From assembly GCF_013009345.1 (NCBI RefSeq), contig NZ_JABELE010000002.1, forward strand, positions 124,001 through 188,000: 64,000 nucleotides of DNA, in the 5' to 3' direction. The notes beneath the pieces were generated by a model. It was not told the origin of the DNA and searched no databases. It saw nothing but the letters and a program-made list of their open reading frames with translations. Each line of letters starts with the position of its first letter. Positions within the stretch are counted from its first letter, which is position 1. Source of the stretch: Acinetobacter geminorum. GTDB taxonomy: Bacteria > Pseudomonadota > Gammaproteobacteria > Pseudomonadales > Moraxellaceae. A program made the translations under genes and the position numbers. Below, one piece after another: positions 34,815 to 44,301 of this stretch.

Positions 34815-34983
34815 GTGCTTACCTATATAGATCGCAGTTTTGTTCTGAATCTATAAAAGCGCTTTATGGAATTTTGATCAATCAACCTACATCGGTAGTT
34901 ATTAACTTCAGGTTAATGATTGTCACAGCTTCTCTCTTCTGGCTAAGCCCAAAAAGAGAAAAACAGCTTGCTTAAAATTCCTT

Positions 34984-35577
34984 TTAACGTGGTTTATTCA
35001 ACATCCATTCCAGATTTTGGCGAACCGCAGGCCACTCATGTTTTAAAATGCTATAAACATGGGTATCCCTCAAAATATCATCTTTCACAATTTGATGGCT
35101 TCTTAGCACACCATCGAGCTTTGCACCCAAGCGTACAATCGCGGCTTGACTTTGAACATTTAAAGAAGATGTGCGTAACTCAACAGCAATACAGTTTAAA
35201 GTCTCAAATGCGTGAGCGAGCAATAGCTTCTTACATTCAGTATTTACAGGCGTACGCTGTGCAGATTTGCGGTACCATGTCGAACCAATTTCTACACGGC
35301 GATGTGCTTCTTCAATATGCATTAGTGTTGTCATGCCCAACGCCCGTCCCGTTTTTCGATCTTCAATATAAAATGGCAGCATAGAGCCGGATTTTTGTAA
35401 ACCAAGACGCCTTTCAATTTCAGCAGCCATTTGTTCAGGTCTTGGCACACGGGTATACCAAAGATTATAGAGCTCCCCATCGCAAACGGCCTCTGCCAGT
35501 AAGTCAGTTTGAGTTACATCTAGCGGCTTTAAAATAACGTGTTCACCCAATAACTCAACAGGTGTAGTCAAAGACAT
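34984..35577 (-). CDS. GNAT-family N-acetyltransferase (RimJ/RimL-like)
   Basis: 197 aa. The opening EHVILKPLDVTQTDLLAEAV and the central VEIGSTWYRKSAQRTPVNTECKKLLLAHAFETL match the RimJ-like branch of GNAT proteins, although the classic Q/RxxGxG/A loop is replaced by RTPVNTE, as is common in this branch. Substrate unknown. It follows a PaiB-like gene by 42 bp on the same strand, probably in one operon facing the MocR regulator. Confidence 0.82.
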   Translation of the reverse strand: MSLTTPVELLGEHVILKPLDVTQTDLLAEAVCDGELYNLWYTRVPRPEQMAAEIERRLGLQKSGSMLPFYIEDRKTGRALGMTTLMHIEEAHRRVEIGSTWYRKSAQRTPVNTECKKLLLAHAFETLNCIAVELRTSSLNVQSQAAIVRLGAKLDGVLRSHQIVKDDILRDTHVYSILKHEWPAVRQNLEWMLNKPR

Positions 35578-35619
35578 CTTTATCTCCTCAATTGATATTA
35601 AGCTTTTATATTTTCAAAA

Positions 35620-36255
35620 TTATTTATTTAACTCAGCGACACTATACATAGCGTCCGCTATAGTTTGATGACCAGATTTCGATAGGCCATCTGCCGCGCC
35701 TAAAATGTCACGACGTTCTTTATTTTGCCCAAGTTTTGATTTTCCTTGCAGCTTGGTAATTTCAATTTCTATTCCCACAATCGCCTTTAACATTGGTTCA
35801 AGATAGTCCTTTGGTGCATCTGACATTTTCCATGGTTCAGGTTGAGATGCCTCATGAGTACGGGTTAAACGAGCCACCACGCCACGGACAAATCGCTCAT
35901 CATCTCGAATCGTCACTTTGCCATATGCATGCACAACCCTATAGTTCCATGTCGGTACTTGTCTGTGCTGTTCATGTTTGGATGGGTACCAGTTTGGTGA
36001 AATATAAGCATCGCCCGCTTGAAACACGACGAGTACCTCATCTCCATTTTTAATGTCCTGCCAGACAGGATTAACTCTAGACACATGCGCATGTAGCACA
36101 CCCAAGTTCTCTTCATTTACCAGCAATTCAAATGGAAGATGATTTGCATCTAAGCCATTACTTCCATGAGTAAAAAGCACACCAAATGGATATTCGGTAA
36201 TAAGAGAATGTAATACATCCAAACGGTTTTCTGCATAATCATCGGGGATATACAT
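35620..36255 (-). CDS. PaiB-family FMN-binding protein
   Basis: 211 aa. It opens MYIPDDYAENRLDVLHSLITEYPFGVLFT and has HLPFELL and SPNWYPSKHEQHRQVPTWNYRVVHAYGKV, all typical of PaiB, a split-barrel flavin-binding protein named a negative regulator of sporulation and degradative enzymes in Bacillus. True role is unclear; many are pyridoxamine-oxidase-like. It pairs with an acetyltransferase downstream, recalling the PaiA(GNAT)/PaiB pair, and is divergent from a MocR regulator. Confidence 0.88.
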   Translation of the reverse strand: MYIPDDYAENRLDVLHSLITEYPFGVLFTHGSNGLDANHLPFELLVNEENLGVLHAHVSRVNPVWQDIKNGDEVLVVFQAGDAYISPNWYPSKHEQHRQVPTWNYRVVHAYGKVTIRDDERFVRGVVARLTRTHEASQPEPWKMSDAPKDYLEPMLKAIVGIEIEITKLQGKSKLGQNKERRDILGAADGLSKSGHQTIADAMYSVAELNK

Positions 36256-36309
36256 GGCTCAAAACCTCACTGTAAATATCAGGGTTATTTATATTTTGTG
36301 TTGTAAATT

Positions 36310-36368
36310 TTCTGGTTTATGTGGTTTATTAAAAAGAACCACTTTGTATTTTTTTAAGTAGACCAGAA
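36310..36368. promoter_or_regulatory. Nested repeats in the paiB/mocR promoter
   Basis: Two tandem TGGTTTAT copies (36313-36320 and 36322-36329, 9-bp period) are mirrored by AACCAC at 36337-36342 and ACCAGAA at 36362-36368, so TTCTGGT...ACCAGAA encloses GTGGTT...AACCAC. Direct and inverted copies of a short motif are what MocR regulators bind. Assignment is inferred. Confidence 0.5.
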
Positions 36369-36370
36369 TT

Positions 36371-37861
36371 ATGGCCAGAATGGCAAAAGTTGTTGAACTT
36401 CCGTCTATTGCGAAGATTGATAAAAGACAAGGGAAGATAAGTGCTCAACTGACTCAAGCTTTACGTGAAGCTGTACAAAGTGGTGATTTACAGCCCGGCG
36501 ATCCGTTGCCTTCTTCACGCGAACTGGCTCAAACACTTGGGGTCGCTCGCGGAACGATTATCGAAGCTTATGATCAGCTTTTAGCTGAAGGTGTGTTTGA
36601 CTCTCAACCACGAACTGGCACTTATGTGTCTCATGCTTTGGTTAAAACATCTGTAATACAACATTCTTCAAAAGAAAATAAACCTAACTTGATCTCTTTG
36701 ACCAAATCGGCACGTTCATATGCCAAAGTGCTTGATGAATTTAAGCCACTTCCCCATGTTCCTTTTGCGGTATCTGTCCCCGCTGGACGTACTCAACCAA
36801 GTGATATTTGGCGTAAATTTGGTAATAAATTTAGATCTCGGGGTGCAGGTGCTCCATCAGGTTATGGTGAACCTCAAGGGGTATTATCACTAAGAATTGC
36901 TATAGCAGACTATATACGACGGTCACGTTCTGTCCACTGCGAACCTGAACAAATTGTGATTACGCCCGGCATTCAACAATCACTTTATATTTGCAGCCAA
37001 ATTTTATTTGAAGCAAAAGATGAAGTTTGGGTTGAAGATCCGGCTTATCGGGGGACAACGGCCATTTTTGAGCATGCTGTACAAAACATTCGGATGGTAC
37101 GTGTTCCTGTCGATGAAGAAGGCATTCAGGTGGAAACTGGAATTAAGCTTTCTAAACATGCACGTGCCGCATTCGTGACACCATCTCACCAATATCCACT
37201 TGGCATGCCGATGAGTCTAGCAAGACGTACTGCTTTATTGGCTTGGGCAAAACAGCAAAATGCATGGATCATTGAAGATGACTATGACAGTGAACTCCGT
37301 TATAACGGTCAACCCTTCCCATCTTTACAAGGTATGGCACCCGACCAAGTGATTTATCTTGGAACTTTCAGCAAAGTTCTATTTCCATCACTTAGACTTG
37401 GTTATGCAGTATTGCCTAAAGAATTGGTAGCACCTTTTTGTGGGCTTAGAGTCTTAATTGATCGACACCCGCCTGCTGCTGACCAACACGTTTTGGCTAC
37501 TTTTATTCAAGAGGGCTATTTAGAGCGGCATATTCGACGTACTCGAAATGTCTATGCAGAAGTTCGAGAATACATTATTGATCTGATTGAAAAATACATA
37601 CCTCAAGAACTAGCTTGGTTACAGCCGGGCGATCAAGGCATGCATATGGTGTTATGGCTTGCTCAACATATTAATGATATTGACGTTGCAAGCTCGGCAG
37701 TCGATGCAGGTATTGCCATCAAAGCAATTTCACCGACATTTTCAAAAGAGCGGCGACGTTCGGGTTTAATTGTCGGCTTAGGCGATTTTGAACCCGAACT
37801 GATGAGGCAAGCCATAAAAAAATTATCAAGAATTATTCAACAACATGACAAATCAAGTTAG
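36371..37861 (+). CDS. MocR-type regulator (PdxR-like)
   Basis: 496 aa. GntR winged helix at residues about 20-90 (LPSSRELAQTLGVARGTIIEAYDQLLAEGVFDSQPRTGTYV), then an aminotransferase domain with TPSHQYPLGMPMS, IIEDDYDSELRY and the PLP Lys in LGTFSKVLFPSLRLGY. It is divergent from the paiB-like gene with repeat elements between. It belongs to the PdxR/GabR side of the family, and likely senses a vitamin B6 form. It ends 7 bp before the convergent lrgB stop, with no terminator between. Confidence 0.9.
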   Translation: MARMAKVVELPSIAKIDKRQGKISAQLTQALREAVQSGDLQPGDPLPSSRELAQTLGVARGTIIEAYDQLLAEGVFDSQPRTGTYVSHALVKTSVIQHSSKENKPNLISLTKSARSYAKVLDEFKPLPHVPFAVSVPAGRTQPSDIWRKFGNKFRSRGAGAPSGYGEPQGVLSLRIAIADYIRRSRSVHCEPEQIVITPGIQQSLYICSQILFEAKDEVWVEDPAYRGTTAIFEHAVQNIRMVRVPVDEEGIQVETGIKLSKHARAAFVTPSHQYPLGMPMSLARRTALLAWAKQQNAWIIEDDYDSELRYNGQPFPSLQGMAPDQVIYLGTFSKVLFPSLRLGYAVLPKELVAPFCGLRVLIDRHPPAADQHVLATFIQEGYLERHIRRTRNVYAEVREYIIDLIEKYIPQELAWLQPGDQGMHMVLWLAQHINDIDVASSAVDAGIAIKAISPTFSKERRRSGLIVGLGDFEPELMRQAIKKLSRIIQQHDKSS

Positions 37862-37868
37862 ATAAAAT

Positions 37869-38558
37869 CTACAACAGCAACCATAGATGAATCGCAAATG
37901 GCCCAATCAGTACCATTAAAATACCTGCAATGACCATGGTTAAACTGGCAATTACACCTTCTTCGCTATTGCGTTGCTGTGCTCTAACTGTACCAAAACC
38001 GTGGGCTGCATTTCCGAAGGCTGCCCCATTGGCCACATTAGAACGAATTTTAGTAATCGCTAAAATTGCATCACCACAAATCATACCGACCAAACCCGTA
38101 ATGACAGTAAATAAAGAAACCAATGCTGCCGAACCGTGAATATCTTCCGCTAAAATCATGGCAAATGGTGTGGAAATAGAACGTGCCATCAAACTATTGG
38201 TCACTTCAGGGCTAAAGTGGAACCACTGCGCCATCTCATAGGCTGACATCACACCTACACTCATGCCCACAATAATTGCAATCGAAAGGACGCCAAGGTT
38301 TTTACGAATCGTTTCCCGATAACGATAAATCGGTACAGCGAAAGCAACTGTTGCAGGCCCTAATAAATTAACAATCCACTGCGTATCTTCTGCATAAGTT
38401 TGATAGGAAATTCCAAAAATCGTCATCAAAATAATGGTGAGTACAGGTACACTAATCGCGGGTGATAACCAAAGTTTTGGATTTTTCTGATAGATTCGCT
38501 TTGCCACAACATAGGCTGACAAAGTCCAGATCAGACAAAGAATTGACCAGATATTCAT
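37869..38558 (-). CDS. lrgB: LrgB/CidB-family membrane protein
   Basis: 229 aa with seven or so membrane helices; marks are LLGPATVAFAVPIYRYRETIRKN and STPFAMILAEDIHGSAAL, plus GAAFGNAAHGFGTVRAQQ near the C-terminus. The family modulates murein hydrolase export or carbon overflow (pyruvate/glycolate transport in relatives). It is 11 bp after the lrgA-type partner. Confidence 0.9.
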   Translation of the reverse strand: MNIWSILCLIWTLSAYVVAKRIYQKNPKLWLSPAISVPVLTIILMTIFGISYQTYAEDTQWIVNLLGPATVAFAVPIYRYRETIRKNLGVLSIAIIVGMSVGVMSAYEMAQWFHFSPEVTNSLMARSISTPFAMILAEDIHGSAALVSLFTVITGLVGMICGDAILAITKIRSNVANGAAFGNAAHGFGTVRAQQRNSEEGVIASLTMVIAGILMVLIGPFAIHLWLLL

Positions 38559-38569
38559 GTCATTTTCTC

Positions 38570-39001
38570 TTAGATATGCTTATGTTGAAGACGTTTTCGA
38601 GCCTGTAAATATGCCTTTAAACGATTGTAATAGTGAATAGTCAGACACGTACTGAGCATGACAGAAATGGTCCCAACCGCAATGCTCAACACAATTTGCC
38701 AGCCTTCGGTCATAAACAAAGTTTTATACTGAACAACGGCGACTACAACAGGCACGAAAAACAGCAACAGTTCACCTAAAACAACAGTTGCTCCCACTGC
38801 CACCTGATCCATTTTGATAATTTTAAAGAACAGGCATAAAAGCAATAAAAACATACCTAAAATGCCTGCCGATACAGGCACACCAAGTTTTTGATGTAAG
38901 AGATATCCGATCCACCAAAATCCAGCCAATATGAGAATTTGTTTAACTAACACGAACAGTGATGGTTGTGAGGGTGTTCCAGAAGCAGATTCAATACTCA
39001 T
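38570..39001 (-). CDS. lrgA: LrgA/CidA-family holin-like protein
   Basis: 143 aa with four membrane helices; the GYLLHQKLGVPVSAGILGMFLLLLCL segment is the family core, and the C-terminus is basic. It is encoded with LrgB, as always. The LysR gene is divergent 110 bp upstream across a perfect palindrome, as in cidR-cidAB loci of other bacteria. Confidence 0.9.
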   Translation of the reverse strand: MSIESASGTPSQPSLFVLVKQILILAGFWWIGYLLHQKLGVPVSAGILGMFLLLLCLFFKIIKMDQVAVGATVVLGELLLFFVPVVVAVVQYKTLFMTEGWQIVLSIAVGTISVMLSTCLTIHYYNRLKAYLQARKRLQHKHI

Positions 39002-39078
39002 TTTTCGAAATTAAATGGTTAACTACACTATTATGCTAGCTTGGTTAAACCTGCTAAATATGAATTATTCATGTTAAT

Positions 39079-39099
39079 ATTATTCCAAAATGGAATAAT
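39079..39099. promoter_or_regulatory. Perfect palindrome between lrgA and its LysR regulator
   Basis: ATTATTCCA-AAA-TGGAATAAT, 9-bp arms, 13 bp before the LysR start and 78 bp before lrgA. It fits T-N11-A spacing of LysR boxes and would block LysR transcription when bound. Confidence 0.6.
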
Positions 39100-39111
39100 C
39101 TATTCTTTATT

Positions 39112-40017
39112 ATGCTTTCTCTAAAATCATTACAGTGCTTTGTTACTCTGGTTAAAACTAAAAGTTTTACCCGTACTGCTGAAGAGTTGTATCTGACTCA
39201 ACCGACTATTAGTAAAATATTACAGCAGCTTGAAGAACAGCTCCAGGTCCAACTTTTGGTTAAACCCGATCACGGCCGTAAAAGACAAATTGAATTAACT
39301 GAAATTGGAGAGCGCATTTATCAACATGCGATTGAGCTTCTTCAGGCAGAACAGAACATCTTTCTTGAAATTGAAAACTATCAAGAATTAAAAACAGGAA
39401 CTTTAAAACTCGGCGTTCCGCCTTTGGGTTCGCAGCTCCTAACCACTGCCCTATTTGATTATCATCAGCAATTACCAGATATTGAATTGGCTTTTATGGA
39501 GGTTGGTTCACGTGGTATTGAGCAAGCTTTGCTTAACAATGAACTAGACGTTGGCGTTTTATTGCAACCCTTTGATACCCAAATTTTCAATAGCATCGAG
39601 TTATGTAACTACCCTTTAATGGTCCTTTTACGGCGTGATGCAACTTGGGCAACCCGCAAAAAAATAAATCTAGAAGAACTACAACACCAATCATTTTTAA
39701 TGTTTCCTGAAAATTTCTCTTTAAACAGTATTATCCTTGATGCATGTAAACAGCATGGTTTCTACCCAACCATTGCTTGCCGTACCAGCCAATGGCACCT
39801 TTTGGCAGATATGGTGTTACAACGAATGGGGATTGCGCTTCTCCCGAAATATTATACCGACATGCTTGACCCTAATTTATTTGCAGCAGTACCACTCGAA
39901 AAACCAAATATTCAATGGCACTTAGTCATGGCTTGGAAAAAGAATCTTCCTGTTTCACCAGCAGTACAAGCTTGGCTTAGTATTGTTCGTCAGCATTTTC
40001 AGCACATTAAGTCCTAA
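39112..40017 (+). CDS. LysR-family regulator (CidR-like)
   Basis: 301 aa, helix-turn-helix at residues about 17-40 (SFTRTAEELYLTQPTISKILQQLE), then an effector domain with LKLGVPPLGSQL. It matches the CidR/CbbR-like group that regulates cidAB/lrgAB in response to weak acids or acetate. Divergent from the lrgAB pair. Confidence 0.85.
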   Translation: MLSLKSLQCFVTLVKTKSFTRTAEELYLTQPTISKILQQLEEQLQVQLLVKPDHGRKRQIELTEIGERIYQHAIELLQAEQNIFLEIENYQELKTGTLKLGVPPLGSQLLTTALFDYHQQLPDIELAFMEVGSRGIEQALLNNELDVGVLLQPFDTQIFNSIELCNYPLMVLLRRDATWATRKKINLEELQHQSFLMFPENFSLNSIILDACKQHGFYPTIACRTSQWHLLADMVLQRMGIALLPKYYTDMLDPNLFAAVPLEKPNIQWHLVMAWKKNLPVSPAVQAWLSIVRQHFQHIKS

Positions 40018-40137
40018 CGTTGAAAACTGAAATGGCTTAATTCAAAAACTGATAAAGCTTTTCCACAAAAAAGCTACCCAATCTTGGATCAGCTCACTTA
40101 GACTAAATCCGATTGTTTTATGACATGGACAATAACA

Positions 40138-40764
40138 ATGAATAATGAACATTTTATGCTGTACACAGATTCACAATTTCTAAGCCCCTATGCATTTACT
40201 GTTTTTGTCGGGCTACATGAAAAACAAATCCCATTTGAAATAGCGACCATCAACTTAGGCCAACAAGGCCAGTTTGAAAAATCTTATGTAGCAAAGTCAT
40301 TAACTGCCAAAGTGCCTGTACTCGAGCATAATGATTTTGCCTTATCAGAATCCTCCGCCATTTTGGAATATTTAGAAGAGCTTTATCCAGACACATCTAT
40401 TTATCCAAAAGATATTCAAGCACGCGCAAGAGCAAGACAAATTCAGGCATGGCTCAGATCGGACTTAGTTGCCATAAGAACTGAACGTCCAACCGATGTT
40501 ATTTTTATTCAGCCCACGTCCACTCCACTTTCAGAAGAAGGCAAAAAAGCTGCGGAGAAACTTTTCTTTGTTGCAGAAAAACTTCTTGCGTCTGATGCCG
40601 AATTTCTTTTTGGTTCATGGAGCATTGTGGATGCTGAACTTGCCCTGATGTTGCAACGCCTTATCCAAAATGGTGATGCTGTACCAGAACGTTTAAAAAA
40701 CTATGCATTAAAGCAATGGCAACGTCCGACTGTACAAAAATGGCTCGCCTTGCGAAATAACTAA
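40138..40764 (+). CDS. yfcF: Glutathione transferase, YfcF type
   Basis: 208 aa. N-terminal thioredoxin fold with SPYAFTVFVGLHEKQIPFE and VPVLEHNDFALSESSAILEYLEELYP, then RARARQIQAWLRSDLVAIRTERPTDVIF, which I recall as nearly the same in E. coli YfcF. It has glutathione-dependent peroxidase/transferase activity in the cytoplasm. The ATG at 40138 is preferred to one six codons upstream, but neither has a strong ribosome site. 32 bp before yghU, likely one transcript. Confidence 0.88.
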   Translation: MNNEHFMLYTDSQFLSPYAFTVFVGLHEKQIPFEIATINLGQQGQFEKSYVAKSLTAKVPVLEHNDFALSESSAILEYLEELYPDTSIYPKDIQARARARQIQAWLRSDLVAIRTERPTDVIFIQPTSTPLSEEGKKAAEKLFFVAEKLLASDAEFLFGSWSIVDAELALMLQRLIQNGDAVPERLKNYALKQWQRPTVQKWLALRNN

Positions 40765-40796
40765 GCCTTTTATTTACACCAAACACGAGATAAAAA

Positions 40797-41657
40797 ATGA
40801 GTGATTCAACCTATATTCCTCCACAAGTTTGGCAATGGACTGGAGAAAAAACCGATTTAAACCAACCGACTTCAGGTGCGCGTTACGAGCATACACTTCC
40901 CGTCGGTAAACATCCGCTCCAGCTCTACTCTTTAGCAACGCCTAATGGCCAAAAAGTCACTATTTTGCTAGAAGAACTTTTAGCATTAGGACATCAAGAT
41001 GCTGAATATGATGCATGGCTGATTAAAATTGGTGAAGGTCAGCAATTTGGCAGTGGCTTTGTAGAAATTAATCCAAACTCTAAAATTCCAGCATTGGTTG
41101 ACCATAGCCAAAACCCGCCATTAAGAGTATTTGAATCTAGCTCAATTTTGCTTTACTTGGCTGAAAAGTTTAAAGCTTTCATTCCAACTGATATTGCTGC
41201 ACGTACTGAATGCCTTAATTGGTTATTCTGGCAAATGGGCAGCGCACCTTACATAGGTGGCGGTTTTGGGCATTTTTATGCTTATGCACCCGTTAAAGTT
41301 GAATATGCAATTAACCGCTTTGCCTTGGAAACAAAACGCTTACTTGATGTGTTAGATCAGCATCTAGCAAAGCATGAATATTTGGCAGGTTCTGAATATT
41401 CGATTGCTGATATTGCAGCATTCCCTTGGTATGGTGGTCTTGTTAAAAACTGGGTGTATAACGGCGCGGAGTTTTTAGGTGTCGATCAATATAAAAATGT
41501 TCAACGTTGGGCAGATGCGATTTTAGCGCGCCCTGCGGTACAACGTGGTCGTATGGTCAACCGTACTTTTGGTGATTTAGCTACGCAGTTGCATGAACGC
41601 CATGATGCGAGTGATTTTGAGACCAAGACTCAAGATAAATTGCAGAATCAGTCTTAA
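40797..41657 (+). CDS. yghU: Glutathione-dependent disulfide-bond oxidoreductase YghU
   Basis: 286 aa. LPVGKHPLQLYSLATPNGQKVTILLEELLALG, EINPNSKIPALVDH and NWLFWQMGSAPYIGGGFGHFYAYAPVKVEYAINRF are the YghU landmarks. The enzyme binds two glutathiones and acts as a disulfide-bond reductase. It follows yfcF; the pair ends at a hairpin before a convergent LysR gene. Confidence 0.93.
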   Translation: MSDSTYIPPQVWQWTGEKTDLNQPTSGARYEHTLPVGKHPLQLYSLATPNGQKVTILLEELLALGHQDAEYDAWLIKIGEGQQFGSGFVEINPNSKIPALVDHSQNPPLRVFESSSILLYLAEKFKAFIPTDIAARTECLNWLFWQMGSAPYIGGGFGHFYAYAPVKVEYAINRFALETKRLLDVLDQHLAKHEYLAGSEYSIADIAAFPWYGGLVKNWVYNGAEFLGVDQYKNVQRWADAILARPAVQRGRMVNRTFGDLATQLHERHDASDFETKTQDKLQNQS

Positions 41658-41680
41658 AAAAAATCATTCAGTTTTTGACT

Positions 41681-41710
41681 TACCCGCAAGATATTTCATT
41701 TTTGCGGGTA
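41681..41710. terminator. Hairpin between yghU and the convergent LysR gene
   Basis: TACCCGCAA / TTGCGGGTA stem, 12-base loop. Its right part overlaps the last codons of the LysR gene. Confidence 0.6.
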
Positions 41711-42616
41711 TTCAAAGTTGGCAAAATACCCAATATATAACTCACTCAGCCAAGCGACAAAAACTCGTACGCGTGGCGAGAGCTGCCGATGCTGCGGATA
41801 TAAAGCAGAAACTGACATCTTCGGGATTTCCCATTCAGATAAAACCTCAACCAGTCGCCCATTTTTGAGCTCATTTGCCACATGGTAGCGCGGTACTTGA
41901 ATTAAACCTGCCCCACGTAAAGCAGATAATACATAGTTTTCAGCGTCATTTACCGCAATCCAACTTTTCAAAAAATAATCTTGTTTTTTGCCATTCACCA
42001 TTAATTCAAATGGATAATTCCGTCCGCCTGATGTCGAAAAGAAATTGACACAATAATGTGATAACAAATCTTCTGGTTGCTGTGGCGTTCCATGTTTATT
42101 TAAATAGTCAGGACTCGCGCAAATCACTTGTGGCATATCGACCAAATGTCTAGCAATTAAAGTGGAATCATCTAAACGGCCCGCTCTCACCACACAGTCT
42201 ATCCCTTCCCTAATCAGATCAACCAAGCGGTCACCCGTACTAATTACAAGTTCAATGTCGGGGTATAACTGATGAAATTGATCGATATTGGGTAAAACAA
42301 TTTTAGTCGCATGTGCGCCTGATAAATCGACACGTAGTAAACCTCGGGGCTGTGCAATTACATTACGTAAAGATGATTCGGCATCATCGAGTTCCGATAA
42401 TATTTGTGTACAGCGTTCATAAAATGCCTGCCCATCTAGCGATGGCCTTACATGCCGAGTCGTCCGTTCTAGTAAACGGCACTGTAAGTTACTCTCTAAC
42501 TTCTTAATGGCATTACTTGCTGTAGCGCGTGGGATATTTAGTTGATCAGCTGCCTGACTAAAACTACCCAGTTCTACGATGCGGGTATAAAGTTGCAAGG
42601 TATCAAATTTGTCCAT
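41696..42616 (-). CDS. LysR-family regulator of the divergent SDR
   Basis: 306 aa, of the CrgA/AaeR-like subgroup: MDKFDTLQLYTRIVELGSFSQAADQLNIPRATASNAIKKLE, then LLERTTRHVRPSLDG and an effector domain with CVVRAGRLDDSTLIAR. Divergent from the short-chain dehydrogenase 125 bp away, which it likely represses. Effector unknown. Confidence 0.87.
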   Translation of the reverse strand: MDKFDTLQLYTRIVELGSFSQAADQLNIPRATASNAIKKLESNLQCRLLERTTRHVRPSLDGQAFYERCTQILSELDDAESSLRNVIAQPRGLLRVDLSGAHATKIVLPNIDQFHQLYPDIELVISTGDRLVDLIREGIDCVVRAGRLDDSTLIARHLVDMPQVICASPDYLNKHGTPQQPEDLLSHYCVNFFSTSGGRNYPFELMVNGKKQDYFLKSWIAVNDAENYVLSALRGAGLIQVPRYHVANELKNGRLVEVLSEWEIPKMSVSALYPQHRQLSPRVRVFVAWLSELYIGYFANFEYPQK

Positions 42617-42741
42617 GGTGCTCGCTTTTAACCCTATCCATTATTAATTTATATGGAATTATCTTATCCAATTTTGACGATTTATCCCATATTTCTATAT
42701 TATTAAAATAAGCCATACCTACTCAAACAGGCAATTTAAAA

Positions 42742-43479
42742 ATGAATATTTCAAGAAAAACAGCTCTGGTTACTGGTGCATCACGTGGTATTGGCCGTGC
42801 TATTGCAGAACGTTTAGCTCAAGATGGTTTTTATGTGATTGTTAATTATGCTGGCAATAAAGTGCATGCCCAAGCCACTGTAGAACATATTATTGAGCAA
42901 GGTGGTCAAGCCTTAGCTATTCAAGCGGACGTTGCAAATGAACATGAGGTGAGCCGTTTATTTCAAGAGGCAAAGGCCATTAACGGTCAAGTAGATGTGG
43001 TAGTTCATAGTGCCGGTATTATGCCTATGGCAAAAATTACACCTGAAGGCCTGCCAGATTTCGACAAAGTGATTCATACCAATTTACGTGGTGCGTTTTT
43101 AATATTGGCGCATGCGGCCAAAACAGTGCCAGATGGTGGTCGGATTATTACGCTTTCAACCAGTGTAATTGCCAAATCTTTTCCGGCATATGGTCCTTAT
43201 ATTGCTTCAAAAGCAGGTGTCGAAGGTTTAATACATGTGTTAGCAAATGAGTTACGTGGACGAAATATTACAGTAAATGCTGTTGCACCCAGCCCGACAG
43301 GTACTGACCTTTTTTATAATGGAAAAACTGATGAGCAAGTAGCAGCTATCGCAAAACTTGCTCCATTGGAACGAATCGGAACACCTGAAGTAATTGCTGG
43401 CGTAGTGGCCATGCTGGCTGGTCCAGATGGGAGCTGGGTAAATTCTCAAGTCATTCGGGTAAATGGTGGATTTGCTTAA
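42742..43479 (+). CDS. Short-chain dehydrogenase/reductase
   Basis: 245 aa classical SDR. Cofactor motif TGASRGIGRAIA (from residue 11), the NAG-type VHSAGIMPMA with Ser-Ala in place of Asn-Asn, catalytic Ser in STSVIAK and YxxxK in YGPYIASKAG. The basic start of strand 2 is weak, so NADP or NAD cannot be decided. The lone gene responds to the divergent LysR. Substrate unknown. Confidence 0.9.
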   Translation: MNISRKTALVTGASRGIGRAIAERLAQDGFYVIVNYAGNKVHAQATVEHIIEQGGQALAIQADVANEHEVSRLFQEAKAINGQVDVVVHSAGIMPMAKITPEGLPDFDKVIHTNLRGAFLILAHAAKTVPDGGRIITLSTSVIAKSFPAYGPYIASKAGVEGLIHVLANELRGRNITVNAVAPSPTGTDLFYNGKTDEQVAAIAKLAPLERIGTPEVIAGVVAMLAGPDGSWVNSQVIRVNGGFA

Positions 43480-43500
43480 TTTCTATATTTTAGAAAGTCT

Positions 43501-43533
43501 AAGTTTGGAATATATAAAATATATTTCAAACTT
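43501..43533. terminator. Hairpin between SDR and RhtB-type exporter
   Basis: A 15-bp AT-rich stem AAGTTTGGAATATAT / ATATATTTCAAACTT (one G-U), AAA loop, between convergent genes. Confidence 0.6.
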
Positions 43534-43568
43534 ATCAAATGAATGTGATGAGAACGTATCAAGTTAAA

Positions 43569-44210
43569 TTAAACAAACAACCCCCAAATCAATCTCAATG
43601 CAATTCCAATTAATAAAACTCCCATTACCCGTTCAAAATAAACCCCAAACTCCAAAAAACGTTTCCGTACAATAGGCTGTGCAAACAGCACACTCACTAT
43701 CATAAACCAGATGGCATTGACCATACACATCCACACCCCATAAAAGACCTGAACTTTCATCGGTGTGGTCGTACTTACAATCGTCGTAAAAATTGCCAGA
43801 AAAAAGATAGTGGCTTTGGGGTTTAGCGCATTCGTCAGAAAACCCATCGTAAAGGCTTTAAATAAACTCGGCGTGTCACTGTCTGCTTGACCATTAATCT
43901 CAATATTGTTGGTATTCGGCTGGCTGTGTAAACACTGCCATCCTAAATACAGCAAGTAGGATGCTCCCGCTGTTCTAATCAGTGACATGAGCCATTCACT
44001 TTGTTGAATCAAAAAACCAATGCCAACAAGCGTATAAAACACATGCACCGAAATCCCGACGCCAATACCAATTGCGGTCAAACATCCAATCAAATAACCA
44101 TAACGTACACTTTGTCTTACCGTAATCACAAAATCTGGTCCCGGTAAAATCACCGCCATAAAGTGAATAAGAGCTAGCGTTAAAAACTCATGTCCATACA
44201 ACTGCCACAT
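43569..44210 (-). CDS. LysE/RhtB-family amino-acid exporter
   Basis: 213 aa with six membrane helices. The family signature is MAVILPGPDFVITVRQSVRYGYLIGCLTAIGIG near the N-terminus, and GFLTNALNPKATIFFLAIF in the middle. It exports an amino acid or similar compound. It is divergent from the LysR gene at 44302 and is its likely target. Confidence 0.9.
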   Translation of the reverse strand: MWQLYGHEFLTLALIHFMAVILPGPDFVITVRQSVRYGYLIGCLTAIGIGVGISVHVFYTLVGIGFLIQQSEWLMSLIRTAGASYLLYLGWQCLHSQPNTNNIEINGQADSDTPSLFKAFTMGFLTNALNPKATIFFLAIFTTIVSTTTPMKVQVFYGVWMCMVNAIWFMIVSVLFAQPIVRKRFLEFGVYFERVMGVLLIGIALRLIWGLFV

Positions 44211-44301
44211 AACAATTTAGTTTCCTGAAAATCACCTAAAAGATTGTATTGCGATTTTTTAGACGCGATAATCCAATTAAAATCTAAATAACTTTTGCCT
44301 C

